The notes under the pieces are model-generated. The model saw nothing but the letters and a program-made list of their open reading frames with translations. It ran no database searches and had not been told where the DNA came from. From NCBI GenBank assembly GCA_963730735.1, contig CAVSSX010000008.1, forward strand, positions 496,001 through 560,000: a stretch of 64,000 bases of DNA, read 5' to 3'. The DNA is from CAVSSX01 sp963730735. GTDB taxonomy: Bacteria; Actinomycetota; Acidimicrobiia; Acidimicrobiales; RAAP-2. Both the position numbers and the translations under genes were made by a program. Positions 8,223 through 17,898 of the stretch are shown here, in pieces. Within the stretch, counting starts at the first letter, position 1; every line of letters starts with the position of its first letter.

Positions 8223-9518
8223 TCAGAGGTAGCCGAGAGCCCGGCCCTGGGCGGTGAGCTCGTCGCGGAAGTCCGGGTGGGCCACGGCGATGAGCCGACG
8301 GGTCCGCTCGGCGATGCTGCTCCCCCGCAACTCGGCCACGCCGTACTCGGTCACCACCTTGTCGACCAGGTTCTTGAAGGTGGTGACGGCGGCGCCGAGG
8401 CGCAGTTGGGGCACGATGCGCGACACCGAGCCGTCGACGGCTGTCGAGTGCAGCACGATGAAGGCCTGCCCCTCCTCGGCCATCACGGCGCCGCGGGCGA
8501 AGTCGGGCTGGCCGCCCGAGGACGACAGGTACTGGCTGCCGAGCGACTCCGAGGCGCACTGGCCGAGGAAGTCGACCTCCAAGGTGGCGTTGATCGCCGT
8601 CATGTGGGTCTGGCGGGCGATCACCGTGGGGTCGTTGGTGTACTCGACCGGCCAGAACTCGACCCCGGGGTTGTCGGCCACGAAGTCGTAGAGCTGCCGG
8701 CAGCCGAGCGAGGTGGTGGTCACGATCTTGTTGCGGTGGATGCGCTTGCGGGTCCCGGTGACCGCCCCCGACTCGACCAGGTCGACGAAGCCGTCGCTCA
8801 GGAGCTCGGTGTGCACGCCGAGCTCGCGGTGGTCGACCAGGAGCGACAGCACCAGGTCGGGGACGGCCCCGATACCGGCCTGGATGGTGGCCCCGTTGGG
8901 GATCCGCTCGGCCACCAGCTCGGCGATCTGGCGATCGCGCTCGGTGGGCGACGGCCCCGGCAGCTCGACCAGCGGCTCGTCGCGCTCGCAGAAGCCGACC
9001 ACGTCGCTCACGTGCAGCTGGTTGGCGCCGAAGGTCCGGGGCATGAGGCGGTTCACCTCGACGAAGAACGGCACCTGGCCGATGAACGCCGCCGTGTACT
9101 CGGCGTTGGTGCCGAGCGAGAAGTACCCGTGGCGGTCGGGTGGCGACACCGCCGCCACCACCAGGTCGGGCCGGACGGCGTGGCGCAGCAGCCGGGGCAC
9201 GTCGCTGAAGTTGTTCGGCACCAGGTCGCAGTGGCCGGCGGCGAACGCCGCCCGGGTGGCCGGCGAGAGGAACCACGACACGTGCCGGAGCCCCGGGTAG
9301 GCGCCGTCGATGTAGGGGCGGTGCCGCAGGGCCAGCATCTGGTGCAGCCGGACGTCCTCAAGCTGACCGGCGGCGGCCTCGATGGCGTCCACGATGCCCA
9401 CCGGCTCGCCGTTGGCCGCGCCGACGACGATGTTGGCTCCCGGCACCAGCGCCTCGACCACCGCCTCGGGCGGCCGGCGGCGCCGGTTGAGCTCATCGGC
9501 GATGGACGGTGGCGGCAT
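8223..9518 (-). CDS. Acetyl-CoA hydrolase/transferase-family (4-hydroxybutyrate CoA-transferase-like)
   Basis: A 431-residue enzyme of the family-I CoA-transferase superfamily, acetyl-CoA hydrolase/4-hydroxybutyrate CoA-transferase branch. The N-terminal domain includes GANIVVGAANGEPVGIVDAI and LVVAAVSPPDRHGYFSLGTN. The C-terminal half has IPNGATIQAGIGAVPDLVLS, then GVHTELLSDGF, where the Glu is the expected catalytic carboxylate, and the glycine-rich ESLGSQYLSSSGGQPDF. It swaps CoA between a carboxylic acid and an acyl-CoA in the cytoplasm. It precedes a hotdog thioesterase gene and probably forms an operon with it. Confidence 0.9.
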   Translation of the reverse strand: MPPPSIADELNRRRRPPEAVVEALVPGANIVVGAANGEPVGIVDAIEAAAGQLEDVRLHQMLALRHRPYIDGAYPGLRHVSWFLSPATRAAFAAGHCDLVPNNFSDVPRLLRHAVRPDLVVAAVSPPDRHGYFSLGTNAEYTAAFIGQVPFFVEVNRLMPRTFGANQLHVSDVVGFCERDEPLVELPGPSPTERDRQIAELVAERIPNGATIQAGIGAVPDLVLSLLVDHRELGVHTELLSDGFVDLVESGAVTGTRKRIHRNKIVTTTSLGCRQLYDFVADNPGVEFWPVEYTNDPTVIARQTHMTAINATLEVDFLGQCASESLGSQYLSSSGGQPDFARGAVMAEEGQAFIVLHSTAVDGSVSRIVPQLRLGAAVTTFKNLVDKVVTEYGVAELRGSSIAERTRRLIAVAHPDFRDELTAQGRALGYL

Positions 9519-9662
9519 CGGGACGATCCCTTCCTCGTTGGACGGGGGCAGGCTACCGGTCGCTCGTCGCCGCCTCGGGCCGCCCGTGGGGGCCGCAGTA
9601 CGCTGGCCGTAGGCCTTCTGGCGCAGTCCGCCGGGCCGTCAGCTCAGCCGAAGGGGGAAGTC

Positions 9663-11363
9663 ATGGCATACGACCTCGTCATCCGGGGCGGCAACGTCCT
9701 CGACGGTTCCGGTCGTCCGGCCTTCCAGGCCGACGTGGCCGTGGTCGGTGACCGCATCGCCGAGGTCGGCAAGGTCGACGGGTCCGGTGCCACCGAGATC
9801 GACGCCGAGGGCCAGGTCGTCACGCCGGGCTTCATCGACGGCCACACCCACATGGACGCCCAGGTGCTGTGGGACCCCCTCGGCACCTGCTCGTGCTGGC
9901 ACGGCGTGACCACCGTGGTCATGGGCAACTGCGGCTTCTCACTGGCTCCGGCCCGACCCGACGCCCGCCAGCTCGTCGTCCGCAACCTCGAGCGGGCCGA
10001 GGACATCTCCCCGGCGGCCTTGGCCGCCGGCATCGACTGGGGCTGGGAGACCTTCCCCGAGTACCTCGACCAGGTCGACACCCGGCCCAAGGGGATCAAC
10101 TACGCCGCCTACGTGGGCCACTCGGCCCTGCGCACCTGGGCCATGGGCGAGCGGGCCTTCGAGCAGGAGGCCAGCGAGGCCGACCTCGACCTGATGGAGG
10201 CGGCGCTCCGGGCCTCGCTGCGGGCCGGCGCCATCGGCTTCACCACCTCGCGCAGCATGAACCACGCCACCTCCGACGACCGGCCGGTGGCCTCCCGGCT
10301 GGCCTCGTGGGACGAGGTGCGGCGACTGGTCGGCGTGATGGGCGACGAGGGCGCCGGGGTGTTCGAGATGGCCCTGGAGCAGGCCGCCCGCTCGAGGGAC
10401 CCCGAGAAGCGGGCCGAGTTCCTCGAGCGCCTGCGCTGGCTGGCCCTCGACACCGGGGTGCCGGTGAGCTTCGGGGTGCTCGGCGGGGCCGACGACCACC
10501 TGCTCACCCTCATCGACGAGGTCAACGCGGCCGGCGGCACCATGTTCGGCCAGAGCCACTGCCGGGGCGTGGCCGTCATCCTGTCGTTCGAGTCGCGCCT
10601 CCCCTTCGACGTGTTGCCCGAGTGGCGCCAGGTCCGAGAGCTCCCCCACGCCGAGCAGCTGGCCGCCCTGCAGGATCCCGAGGTCCGGGCCCGGCTGGTC
10701 CACTCGGCGGCCCACGGCGAGTACGCCAAGGCCATCGGCGCCGAGGCCCGGCGGCCCGACTTCGACCACGTCTACGTGATGGACCAGCCGGTCCCCCCCT
10801 ACGCCACGGTGGCCGAGCTGGCCCGGGCCGAGGGGAAGGACCCGGTCGAGGTGATGATCGACCGGGCCGTGGCCAGCGACCTGCGCCAGCTGTTCGTCCA
10901 GCCCATCACGCCCGAGGACCCCGAGCTGATCCTGCCCATGCTGCGGCACAAGAGCTCGATCATGACCTTCTCGGACTCGGGCGCCCACGTGAGCCAGGTA
11001 ACCGACCAGTCGATCCAGACGCACCTGCTCGCCTACTGGGTCCGCCAGCGCCAGGACCTGACCCTGCCCGAGGCGGTCCGCATGCTCACCAGTGCCCCGG
11101 CCGATGCCTGGGGCCTCGTCGACCGGGGGCGGCTGGAGGAGGGCCGGCTGGCCGACCTCAACGTCTTCGACCCCGACACGGTGGCGCCGACCATGCCCGA
11201 GGTGGTCTACGACCTGCCGGGCGGGGCCCGGCGGCTCCGCCAGGGGGCGACCGGCTTCGCCGCCACCATCGTGGGCGGCCAGGTCGTGCTGGAGAAGGGC
11301 GAGCCCACCGGGGCGCTGCCCGGTCGTCTGCTCCGTGACGGCGCCCGCCGGGCCACGGTCTGA
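9663..11363 (+). CDS. D-aminoacylase-type amidohydrolase
   Basis: A 566-residue amidohydrolase-3 family enzyme (N-acyl-D-amino-acid deacylase / D-aminoacylase class). The ATG at 9663 has a GAAGGGGGAA site upstream; the frame is open far upstream but that part is antisense to another gene. The N-terminal beta-sandwich begins LVIRGGNVLDGSGRPAF, and metal ligands appear in VVTPGFIDGHTHMDAQ, with GNCGFSLAP, TSRSMNHATS, FGQSHCRGV and the C-terminal SGAHVSQ and APADAWGL segments. It likely hydrolyses an amide or ester of a cyclic or D-amino-acid compound; the substrate is unassigned. It is transcribed alone, away from the CoA-transferase gene. Confidence 0.85.
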   Translation: MAYDLVIRGGNVLDGSGRPAFQADVAVVGDRIAEVGKVDGSGATEIDAEGQVVTPGFIDGHTHMDAQVLWDPLGTCSCWHGVTTVVMGNCGFSLAPARPDARQLVVRNLERAEDISPAALAAGIDWGWETFPEYLDQVDTRPKGINYAAYVGHSALRTWAMGERAFEQEASEADLDLMEAALRASLRAGAIGFTTSRSMNHATSDDRPVASRLASWDEVRRLVGVMGDEGAGVFEMALEQAARSRDPEKRAEFLERLRWLALDTGVPVSFGVLGGADDHLLTLIDEVNAAGGTMFGQSHCRGVAVILSFESRLPFDVLPEWRQVRELPHAEQLAALQDPEVRARLVHSAAHGEYAKAIGAEARRPDFDHVYVMDQPVPPYATVAELARAEGKDPVEVMIDRAVASDLRQLFVQPITPEDPELILPMLRHKSSIMTFSDSGAHVSQVTDQSIQTHLLAYWVRQRQDLTLPEAVRMLTSAPADAWGLVDRGRLEEGRLADLNVFDPDTVAPTMPEVVYDLPGGARRLRQGATGFAATIVGGQVVLEKGEPTGALPGRLLRDGARRATV

Positions 11364-11506
11364 GCACGACTGGCTGAACGACGCCGTCGAACCCCGGCCG
11401 CCCCTCTCGGAGGCGGTCCCGGGCGTTCGGTAGGCTGACCCGGGCGTCGGCGGCCGCCGTCGCGTCACCGTCACCGACGGTGTCGGAACGACCGAGAAGG
11501 GCCATC

Positions 11507-13711
11507 GTGAGCCAGGCACTCGACGGCGACGGTCTGCCGCCCGGTTCCGCCGGCCCCGTGGCCGGGTCGCCGGTCGACCCGACGTGGTTGCGCCAGCCCC
11601 GTGCCCCCTCGTCGGCGGCCAGCCCGAACGTCCCCGAGTCGGCCCAGTACCGCTTCAAGCGCCGGGTGCTCGGTCCGCCGCTCGTGAGCGAGGACCTCCA
11701 CGGTCAGCGGCTCGGTCGGCCGACGGCCCTCGCCGTCCTCTCCTCGGACGTCATGTCGTCCTCGGCCTACGCCACCGAGTCGATGCTGCGCATCCTCGTC
11801 CCGGCCGTGGGCGTGGCCGCCTTCGCCCTCATCACCCCGGCCACCGGCCTCCTCCTGCTGCTGCTCGGCGTGGTGTGCCTGTGCTACCGCCAGGTGGTGA
11901 AGGCCTACCCGGTCTCGGGCGGGTCCTACGTGGTGAGCCGGGAGAACTTCGGCCGGACGGTGGCCCAGATCCCCGGCTCGGCCCTGCTGCTCAGCTACGT
12001 GCTCACGGTGGCCGTCTCGGTGGCCGCCGGGGTCGACGCCGTCATCTCGGCCGTCCCGGTGCTCTCGCCGTACCCGGTCGAGCTGGCCGTCGCCTTCGTG
12101 CTGCTGCTGGCCTACGGCAACCTGCGGGGCATCCGGGAGGCCGGCACGATCTTCGCCATCCCGACCTACTGGTTCTTCGTCAGCATGGCCGCCCTGGTCG
12201 ATCGCCGGCATCGTGCGCCTCATCGTCGACGGGCACCTGCCCCAGGGCCCGCTCAACGCACCGGGCCACATCGCCGTCGGCTCGCCCGGCACCGGGCTGC
12301 TCCTCGGGTGCACGGTCTTCATCTTCCTGCGGGGCTTCGCCAACGGCGGCTCGGCCATGACCGGCATGGAGGCCATCTCGAACGCCGTCACCGTGTTCCG
12401 CGAGCCCCAGGTGAAGCAACGCCCGGTCGACCCTGGTCCTGATGGCCTCGATCCTCGGGCGTGCTGTTCCTGTCGGTCTCGATCTTCGCCGCCCTCACCC
12501 ACTCGGTGCCCTTCATGTCGGGCACGCCGACCGTCCTGTCGCAGACTGGGCCGCACGATCTTCGGCAACTCGGCCGGCTCCAACGTGGCCTACTACTCGC
12601 TGCAGTTCAGCACCGCCCTCATCCTGATCCTGGGCGCCAACACCAGCTTCAACGGCTTCCCGCTGCTGGTGAGCTTCATCGCCCAGGACGCCTACCTGCC
12701 CCGCCCGTTCACCACCCGGGGCCACCGCCTGGTGTACTCCAACGGGATCCTGGCCCTCACCGGCGTCTCGGTCCTGCTGCTCGTGGCCACCCGGGCCAGG
12801 GTGGCCGCCCTCATCCCCCTGTACGCCGTGCACCGTGTTCACCGGCTTCACCATGGCCGGGGCGGGCATGACGAAGTACCACCTGACCCACCACGAGCCG
12901 CACCGGCGCCGGAGCATCGCCGTCAACGCCATCGCCTTCGTCGCCAGTGCCGCCGTCACGTTCATCTTCGTGGTGACCGAGTTCACCAAGGGCGCCTGGC
13001 TGATCGTCGTGGTCATCCCCCTCCTCGTCCTGGTGCTCTCCCGGACCCACCGGCGCTACGAGGCCGAGAAGGAGGTGCTGGTCGAGGAGAAGACCGACGC
13101 CGCCGCCGTCGAGCCCAAGGTGCTGCGCAACCACGTGGTGCTGGTCCTGGTCGACAGCCTCGACCTGGCCAGCGCCCGGGCGCGTCCAGCTGGGCCGCTC
13201 GCTGGCCCTCTACGGCGAGGTCCGGGCCGTGCACTTCGTCATCGACACCCAGCACGCCGAGCGGATCGCCGCCCACTGGGGTGCCCTCGGCTCGCCCTCG
13301 GTCACCCTCGAGCTCATCGAGTGCCCCGACCGCCGCCTGGCCCGGGCGGCCACCGAGTTGGCGGCCGAGCTGGCGGCCGACGGCGAGACCGAGGTCACCC
13401 TGGTGCTCCCCCGCCGGATCTACCACGGGGTGGCCAACCGCCTCCTGCACAGCCACACGGCCGACCGCATCGTCACCGCCGTCTCGACCATCCCCAACGT
13501 CAGCGCCACCATCGCCCCCTTCGACGTGGGCGGGCTCTTGAAGGAGCGGGCCCGCCTGAAGGAACGGGGTCGGGTGAAGGAACGGACCCGCCTGAAGGAG
13601 CGACCGCGTCGGGGAACGGCCCACGCTACGGTCGGAGACGCCACCGCGACCGCCCCGGCCGAGCCCCGACCCGGGCGCAAGAAGGGCGGCGAGACGAGGA
13701 GGTTCACCACC
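11507..13711 (+). pseudogene. APC-family amino-acid/cation permease, frame broken six times
   Basis: GTG start at 11507 with an AGAAGGG site; about 12 transmembrane helices of an APC permease follow (SSDVMSSSAYATESMLRIL, GVVCLCYRQVVKAYPVSGGS, LYAV-TVFTGFTMAGAGM). Then comes a cytoplasmic C-terminal domain (LVDSLDLASA, HFVIDTQHAERIA) as in mycobacterial Rv2690c-like transporters. Removing one extra base at each of 12200, 12417, 12460, 12545, 12831 and 13183 gives a continuous, well-conserved protein, so decay by selection loss looks unlikely and sequence error likely. The C-terminus is unclear: after FDVGGLLKER the frame runs without a stop through a charged repeat into the OB-fold gene. Confidence 0.75.
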
Positions 13712-14023
13712 GTGGAGGGTGCGACACCGATCGGCGACCTCGTCTACCGCCAACGCATGCGCTTCGCCGGCCGGGTCCGCTCGGTGCGTGTCCAGCCGTG
13801 GTCGGGCGTGCCGGCCCTCGAGTGCACGCTGGTCGACACGTCCGGGGCGGTGAACATCGTCTTCCTGGGCCGGCGCTCGGTCCCGGGCATCGAGACCGGC
13901 ACCCAGCTGGTCGCCGAGGGCATGGTCGGACGCCACGGCGGCCGCCTGGCCGTCATCAACCCGAGCTACGAGCTGCTGGAGGCCGGTCGGCTCGACCAGC
14001 CGGGGGTCTCGAGCGCCTCCTGA
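13712..14023 (+). CDS. OB-fold nucleic-acid-binding-like protein
   Basis: A 103-residue protein from a GTG at 13712 with a strong GAGGAGG site eight bases upstream. The sequence (YRQRMRFAGRVRSVRVQPWS, then ALECTLVDTSGAVNIVFLGR and LVAEGMVGRHGGRLAVINPS) is a single OB-fold of the type annotated as nucleic-acid binding beside APC permeases and Trk genes in actinobacteria. The permease frame flows into this one without a stop, so it might be a fusion, but the internal start and ribosome-binding site favour a separate protein. The biological role is unknown. Confidence 0.7.
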   Translation: MEGATPIGDLVYRQRMRFAGRVRSVRVQPWSGVPALECTLVDTSGAVNIVFLGRRSVPGIETGTQLVAEGMVGRHGGRLAVINPSYELLEAGRLDQPGVSSAS

Positions 14024-14030
14024 GGCCCCG

Positions 14031-14819
14031 TCAGCGCACGACGTGCAGCCCGGACGGCGGTCCGACGACCGGGTCGGGGGTCGGCGGGGCCTGGGTCATG
14101 AGCGCCGCCCCGACCTGATCGGCCAGGGTCACCGCCGTGGCCAGGTCGGCCGGGGACGGCGGGCGGCCCGGGGCGAATTCGAGGTCGAAGTGCCCGAGGA
14201 CCTGGTTGTGACCCCAGACCGGGAGGACGGCCGCCGTCGGCGGGCCCACCTCGGCCGGACCCCCGTCGGCCGGGCCAGAGGGCCGCTCGAGTTGGCCGTG
14301 GCGCGACACCACGGCAACGGCCGGGTCCCCCGGGCCGGCCCCGTAGGCGCAGTCGTCGAGGGCGAGGACGGTGCGCAGGTACCCGGCCACCGTCTGGATG
14401 ACCGGCACCAGCTCCTCGCCCGAGGCCAGCAGCGACGCCGTCTCGCTGACACTGGTGCGACGGGCGGCCTCCCGGGCCGACGCCGCCCGGTGGCGCACGA
14501 TGCGCACCGACAGCTCGCCCACGACCAGCGACACCACGGCCAGCACGACGGTGGTCTCGAGGTCGGGTCGGTGGGCGATGGCCAGGTGGCCGAAGGGGGC
14601 GGTGTCGAGGAACTCGAACCAGAACGCCGCCGAGACGGCCGAGACGACGACGGCCACCCGGTGGCCGAAGGCGCCCACCACCGCCGTCGCCGCCGCCAGG
14701 AGCAGGGCCAGGTCGGTGTTGGGCCACCGGGTCCGCACCGGGACCCACAGGGCCGCCAGGGCGAGCGGGAGCAGCAGCCCGGTGGTGATCCCCAGCCCCG
14801 CGGCGACCCGGCGCGTCAT
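14031..14819 (-). CDS. DUF4118 membrane protein without kinase domain
   Basis: A 262-residue protein. Four hydrophobic helices in the first 110 residues (ITTGLLLPLALAALWV, LALLLAAATAVVGAFG, VAVVVSAVSAAFWFEFL, TVVLAVVSLVVGELSVR) form a DUF4118 region as found in KdpD-like sensor kinases. The remainder looks like a GAF-type sensory domain (ELVPVIQTVAGYLRTVLALD). No histidine-kinase dimerisation or ATPase domain is present, so it may be a sensor that acts on a partner. It is convergent with the OB-fold gene, seven bases away. Confidence 0.75.
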   Translation of the reverse strand: MTRRVAAGLGITTGLLLPLALAALWVPVRTRWPNTDLALLLAAATAVVGAFGHRVAVVVSAVSAAFWFEFLDTAPFGHLAIAHRPDLETTVVLAVVSLVVGELSVRIVRHRAASAREAARRTSVSETASLLASGEELVPVIQTVAGYLRTVLALDDCAYGAGPGDPAVAVVSRHGQLERPSGPADGGPAEVGPPTAAVLPVWGHNQVLGHFDLEFAPGRPPSPADLATAVTLADQVGAALMTQAPPTPDPVVGPPSGLHVVR

Positions 14820-14971
14820 CTGCTCCCGTCCCTTCGAGGACCCGGAACCGGCGGGCCCCTCTCCACGGTAGCGCCGGGATCCCGGGGGGCCACAGCCGGG
14901 GATGCCATCGGCGGCCCCGGCGATCTACGCTCGGAGCGACCGGGCGAGGCCCCGGACCACGGGGGGCATGC

Positions 14972-16075
14972 ATGCGGGACGTCTCGAGCATCGGGTTGGT
15001 ATCGGCCGACTCCCACGTGAACGAGCCCCGGGACCTGTGGGCCACCAACCTGCCGCCCCGTCTGCGGGACCAGGCCATGCGGGGCATCGAGCAGGGCGAC
15101 CACGGGGGCTGGAAGCTGGTCCTCGAGGGCCAGCACCTGGGCAAGCGGGCGAGCACCGAGGCCGAGCGGCTCGAGGTGCTCGACCCGGTCAAGCGCATGG
15201 CGGTGATGGCCGAGGAGGGGATCGTCGCCGAGTGCATCTTCCCGACCATCGGGCTCTACGTCTGGATGCTCGAGGACCCGGTCGGCGGCCGGCTGTCGTG
15301 CCGCATCTACAACGACTGGATCCACGACACCCTCCACTCGCGCTCGCCCCGCTTCTGCTGCGCCGGGCTCATCCCGACGTGGGACCTCGAGGACGCCATG
15401 GCCGAGGTGCGCTACGTCACCGACCTCGGCCTCGGGGCCTTGATGCTGCCGACCGTGGCCAGTCCCGACTGGAACCACCGGAGCTGGCTCCCGTTCTGGG
15501 ACCTGGTGGCCGAGACCGGCCTGCCGGTGGTCATGCACCAGGGCACGGGTCACGACATGATCTGGTACCGCGGTCCCGGGGCGACCATCGCCAACCTGAT
15601 GGCCACCCAGACCATCGCCCCCCGCACGGCCACCATGCTGGCCACGTCGGGCCTCCTGGCCCGGCACCCCGACCTCCACGTGGTCTTCGTCGAGTACAAC
15701 ATCGGCTGGATGGCCTGGATGATGCAGACCGACGACTTCTACACCGAGTCCTTCGCCCGCTACGAGGTCATGGCGACCGGCAACAAGCCGATCAACCCCG
15801 AGCTGCCCGAGACCCCGAGCTTCTACCTCCGCCGTCAGATCCACGCCACGTTCCAGGACGACCCGATCGGCCTGCGCCTGCTCGACGTGACCGGACCGGG
15901 GGCCCTCCTCTGGGGGTCCGACTACCCCCACGAGGAGGGCACCTACCCCTGGTCGAGGAAGACCGTCGACCGGCTGGCCACCGACCTCGGTGACGACGAG
16001 GCCCGGGGCATCTTCCGCCAGAACGCCGCCTCGATCTTCGGGTTCGGTCCCGAGGCCCTGACCCCGCTCGCCTGA
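14972..16075 (+). CDS. Amidohydrolase-2 family metal-dependent hydrolase
   Basis: A 367-residue TIM-barrel amidohydrolase of the COG2159 class (decarboxylase-like). The N-terminal metal motif is SADSHVNEP rather than the canonical HxH, as in many actinobacterial members. The barrel continues with GLPVVMHQGTGHDMIW and the C-terminal GALLWGSDYPHEEGTYPWSR, which carries the catalytic Asp. Relatives act on aromatic or cyclic carboxylates. A hydroxyacid dehydrogenase gene follows 20 bases later on the same strand, suggesting an operon for breakdown of an unidentified organic acid. A second paralogue lies at 38542. Confidence 0.85.
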   Translation: MRDVSSIGLVSADSHVNEPRDLWATNLPPRLRDQAMRGIEQGDHGGWKLVLEGQHLGKRASTEAERLEVLDPVKRMAVMAEEGIVAECIFPTIGLYVWMLEDPVGGRLSCRIYNDWIHDTLHSRSPRFCCAGLIPTWDLEDAMAEVRYVTDLGLGALMLPTVASPDWNHRSWLPFWDLVAETGLPVVMHQGTGHDMIWYRGPGATIANLMATQTIAPRTATMLATSGLLARHPDLHVVFVEYNIGWMAWMMQTDDFYTESFARYEVMATGNKPINPELPETPSFYLRRQIHATFQDDPIGLRLLDVTGPGALLWGSDYPHEEGTYPWSRKTVDRLATDLGDDEARGIFRQNAASIFGFGPEALTPLA

Positions 16076-16095
16076 GCCGAGAGCGAGGCGACGCC

Positions 16096-17136
16096 GTGGC
16101 CCCGTTGGTCGTCTACGTGCCGTACCCGTTCCTGGTGGCGTCGGTCGACCCCGACCGGCTGGCCGAACTGCACCCCGACGTCGAACTGCTGACGGCACCC
16201 TTCGAGATCGACCACACCGTGCGGCAGGCCCGCGAGCAGGACCCGTACTCGGCCGAGCTGCGCCGTCAGGAGCCCCCGCTGACCGACGAGCAGGCCGACG
16301 CCTTCGGCCGGGCCGAGGTGGTCTTCACCCTGGACGTCCCGATGGACCTGCCGCCCCGGGCCCCCCGGCTGCGCTGGATCCAGGCCATGGGGTCGGGGGT
16401 GGGCCAGTACGTGTCGGCCCGGCTGCCCGACGGCGACATCACCCTCACCAACGGGGCCAGCATCGGGGCGGCGTCCATCTCCGAGTGGGCCATCGGCCGG
16501 GTGCTGCAGATCATGAAGAACTTCCCGCTGCACGACGAGCTCCACCGCACCGGCGAGTGGCGGATGTCCCCCGGGCGCTCGCTCGAGGGGCAGACGGTGG
16601 CCATCGTCGGCCTCGGGGCCATCGGCCGGGCCACGGCCCGCCGGCTCCGACCTTTCGGCGTCCATCTCCTCGGCATCCGACGGCAGTGGCAGCCCGGGGC
16701 CGTCGACCCCGACGTGGACGAGCTCTTCGGTCCCGACGCCCTCTTCGAGGTCCTCGGTCGCAGCGACGTGGTGGTGGTGGCCGCACCCGGCACCAAGGAG
16801 AACGAGGACCTCTTCGACGCCGACGCCTTCGCCGCCATGAGGCCCGGGGCCGTCTTCGTCAACGTGGCCCGGGGCACCCTGGTCGACGAGGACGCCCTGC
16901 GCCGGGCCCTCACCGAGGGCACCATCGCCGCCGCCGCCATCGACGTGGCCCGGACCGAGCCGCTCCCCGGCGACAGCCCCCTGTGGGCCACCCCCAACCT
17001 GTACATCTCGCCCCACAGCTCGGCCATGGCCTCGGGCTACGGCCGGCGGGCGGCCGACCTCTTCTACCGGAACCTCGGCCACTACCTGGCCGGCGAGCCG
17101 CTCGAGAACGTGGTCGACCTCACCAACGGCTACTGA
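16096..17136 (+). CDS. D-isomer-specific 2-hydroxyacid dehydrogenase
   Basis: A 346-residue NAD(P)-dependent dehydrogenase from a GTG at 16096 with a GAGCGAGGCG upstream. The nucleotide-binding motif is TVAIVGLGAIGRATARRL. The catalytic triad is visible: Arg in FVNVARGTLVDE, Glu in DVARTEPLPGDS and His in YISPHSSAMASG. It reduces a 2-oxoacid or oxidises a D-2-hydroxyacid; specificity is not predictable. It is probably cotranscribed with the preceding amidohydrolase. Confidence 0.88.
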   Translation: MAPLVVYVPYPFLVASVDPDRLAELHPDVELLTAPFEIDHTVRQAREQDPYSAELRRQEPPLTDEQADAFGRAEVVFTLDVPMDLPPRAPRLRWIQAMGSGVGQYVSARLPDGDITLTNGASIGAASISEWAIGRVLQIMKNFPLHDELHRTGEWRMSPGRSLEGQTVAIVGLGAIGRATARRLRPFGVHLLGIRRQWQPGAVDPDVDELFGPDALFEVLGRSDVVVVAAPGTKENEDLFDADAFAAMRPGAVFVNVARGTLVDEDALRRALTEGTIAAAAIDVARTEPLPGDSPLWATPNLYISPHSSAMASGYGRRAADLFYRNLGHYLAGEPLENVVDLTNGY

Positions 17137-17163
17137 TCCGGGGCCCGGTCACCCCGGGGCGGC

Positions 17164-17898
17164 TCAGCGACCGCCGAGCCCCCCGAGGAAGTCGGCCATG
17201 CCCTGGAGGGTCTCGGCCGACTGCCAGGCGGCCAGGACCTCGGCGTCGGCCGGGGTCCCCTCGTCGATGGCCCGACGGACCGGGCGGTGCAGCTCGTCCT
17301 TGACCATGGCGAACGTGGTCCTCGGGATGCGGGCCAGGGTGGCCGCCCGCTCGACCGCCGTGGCCACCAGGTCGTCGGGCCCGCAGGTCTCGTGGACCAG
17401 GCCGGCGGCGACGGCGGCGTCGGGGCCGAGCGTCGCCCCGGTGAGCACCAACCGGGCCAGGCCGGGCCCGGCGGCGTAGCGCATCACCTCGAGGGCGGCG
17501 GCGGGGAACGGCACCCCGACCAGGATCTCGGTGAGGCCGATGGTGCCCGCCGACATCACCCGGTGGTCGGCGGCCACGGCCAGGATGCAGCCCCCGGCGA
17601 TGGCGTGGCCGTTCACGGCGGCGACGATCGGCCGGGGGAAGTAGAAGACCTCCTCGATCGCCCGGACCAGGGCCGGCAGGAAGGCCCCGACGTGCTCGGG
17701 CCCGCCGTCGACCAGGCGCTTCAGGTCCACCCCGGCCGAGAAGGCCCGTCCCTTCCCGGTGAGGACGACCCCGTCGGCCTCGTGCAGCCCGACCAGCGTG
17801 GCCGTGATCTCCTCCAGCAGCTCGAGGTCGAGGGCGTTGACCTTGCCCTTCTCGAACCGGACGACGGCGATCCCGTCGCGTTCCTCCACGTCAATCAC
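17164..17898 (-). CDS. Enoyl-CoA hydratase/isomerase family protein
   Basis: A 244-residue crotonase-fold protein. The GTG at 17898 has an AAAGGAG site seven bases upstream and overlaps the end of the DUF3052 gene by eight bases, implying translational coupling. It shows the oxyanion-hole segments GKGRAFSAGVDLKRL and VNGHAIAGGCILAVAADH, and the LTEILVGVPFPAAALEV helix. It may hydrate enoyl-CoA in fatty-acid or xenobiotic oxidation; the exact reaction is not determined. Confidence 0.88.
   Translation of the reverse strand: MIDVEERDGIAVVRFEKGKVNALDLELLEEITATLVGLHEADGVVLTGKGRAFSAGVDLKRLVDGGPEHVGAFLPALVRAIEEVFYFPRPIVAAVNGHAIAGGCILAVAADHRVMSAGTIGLTEILVGVPFPAAALEVMRYAAGPGLARLVLTGATLGPDAAVAAGLVHETCGPDDLVATAVERAATLARIPRTTFAMVKDELHRPVRRAIDEGTPADAEVLAAWQSAETLQGMADFLGGLGGR

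Noticed and set aside
11507..13711. Programmed frameshifting in the permease gene
   Set aside because: Six separate shifts with no slippery sequence or common context would be needed; sequence error explains them better.
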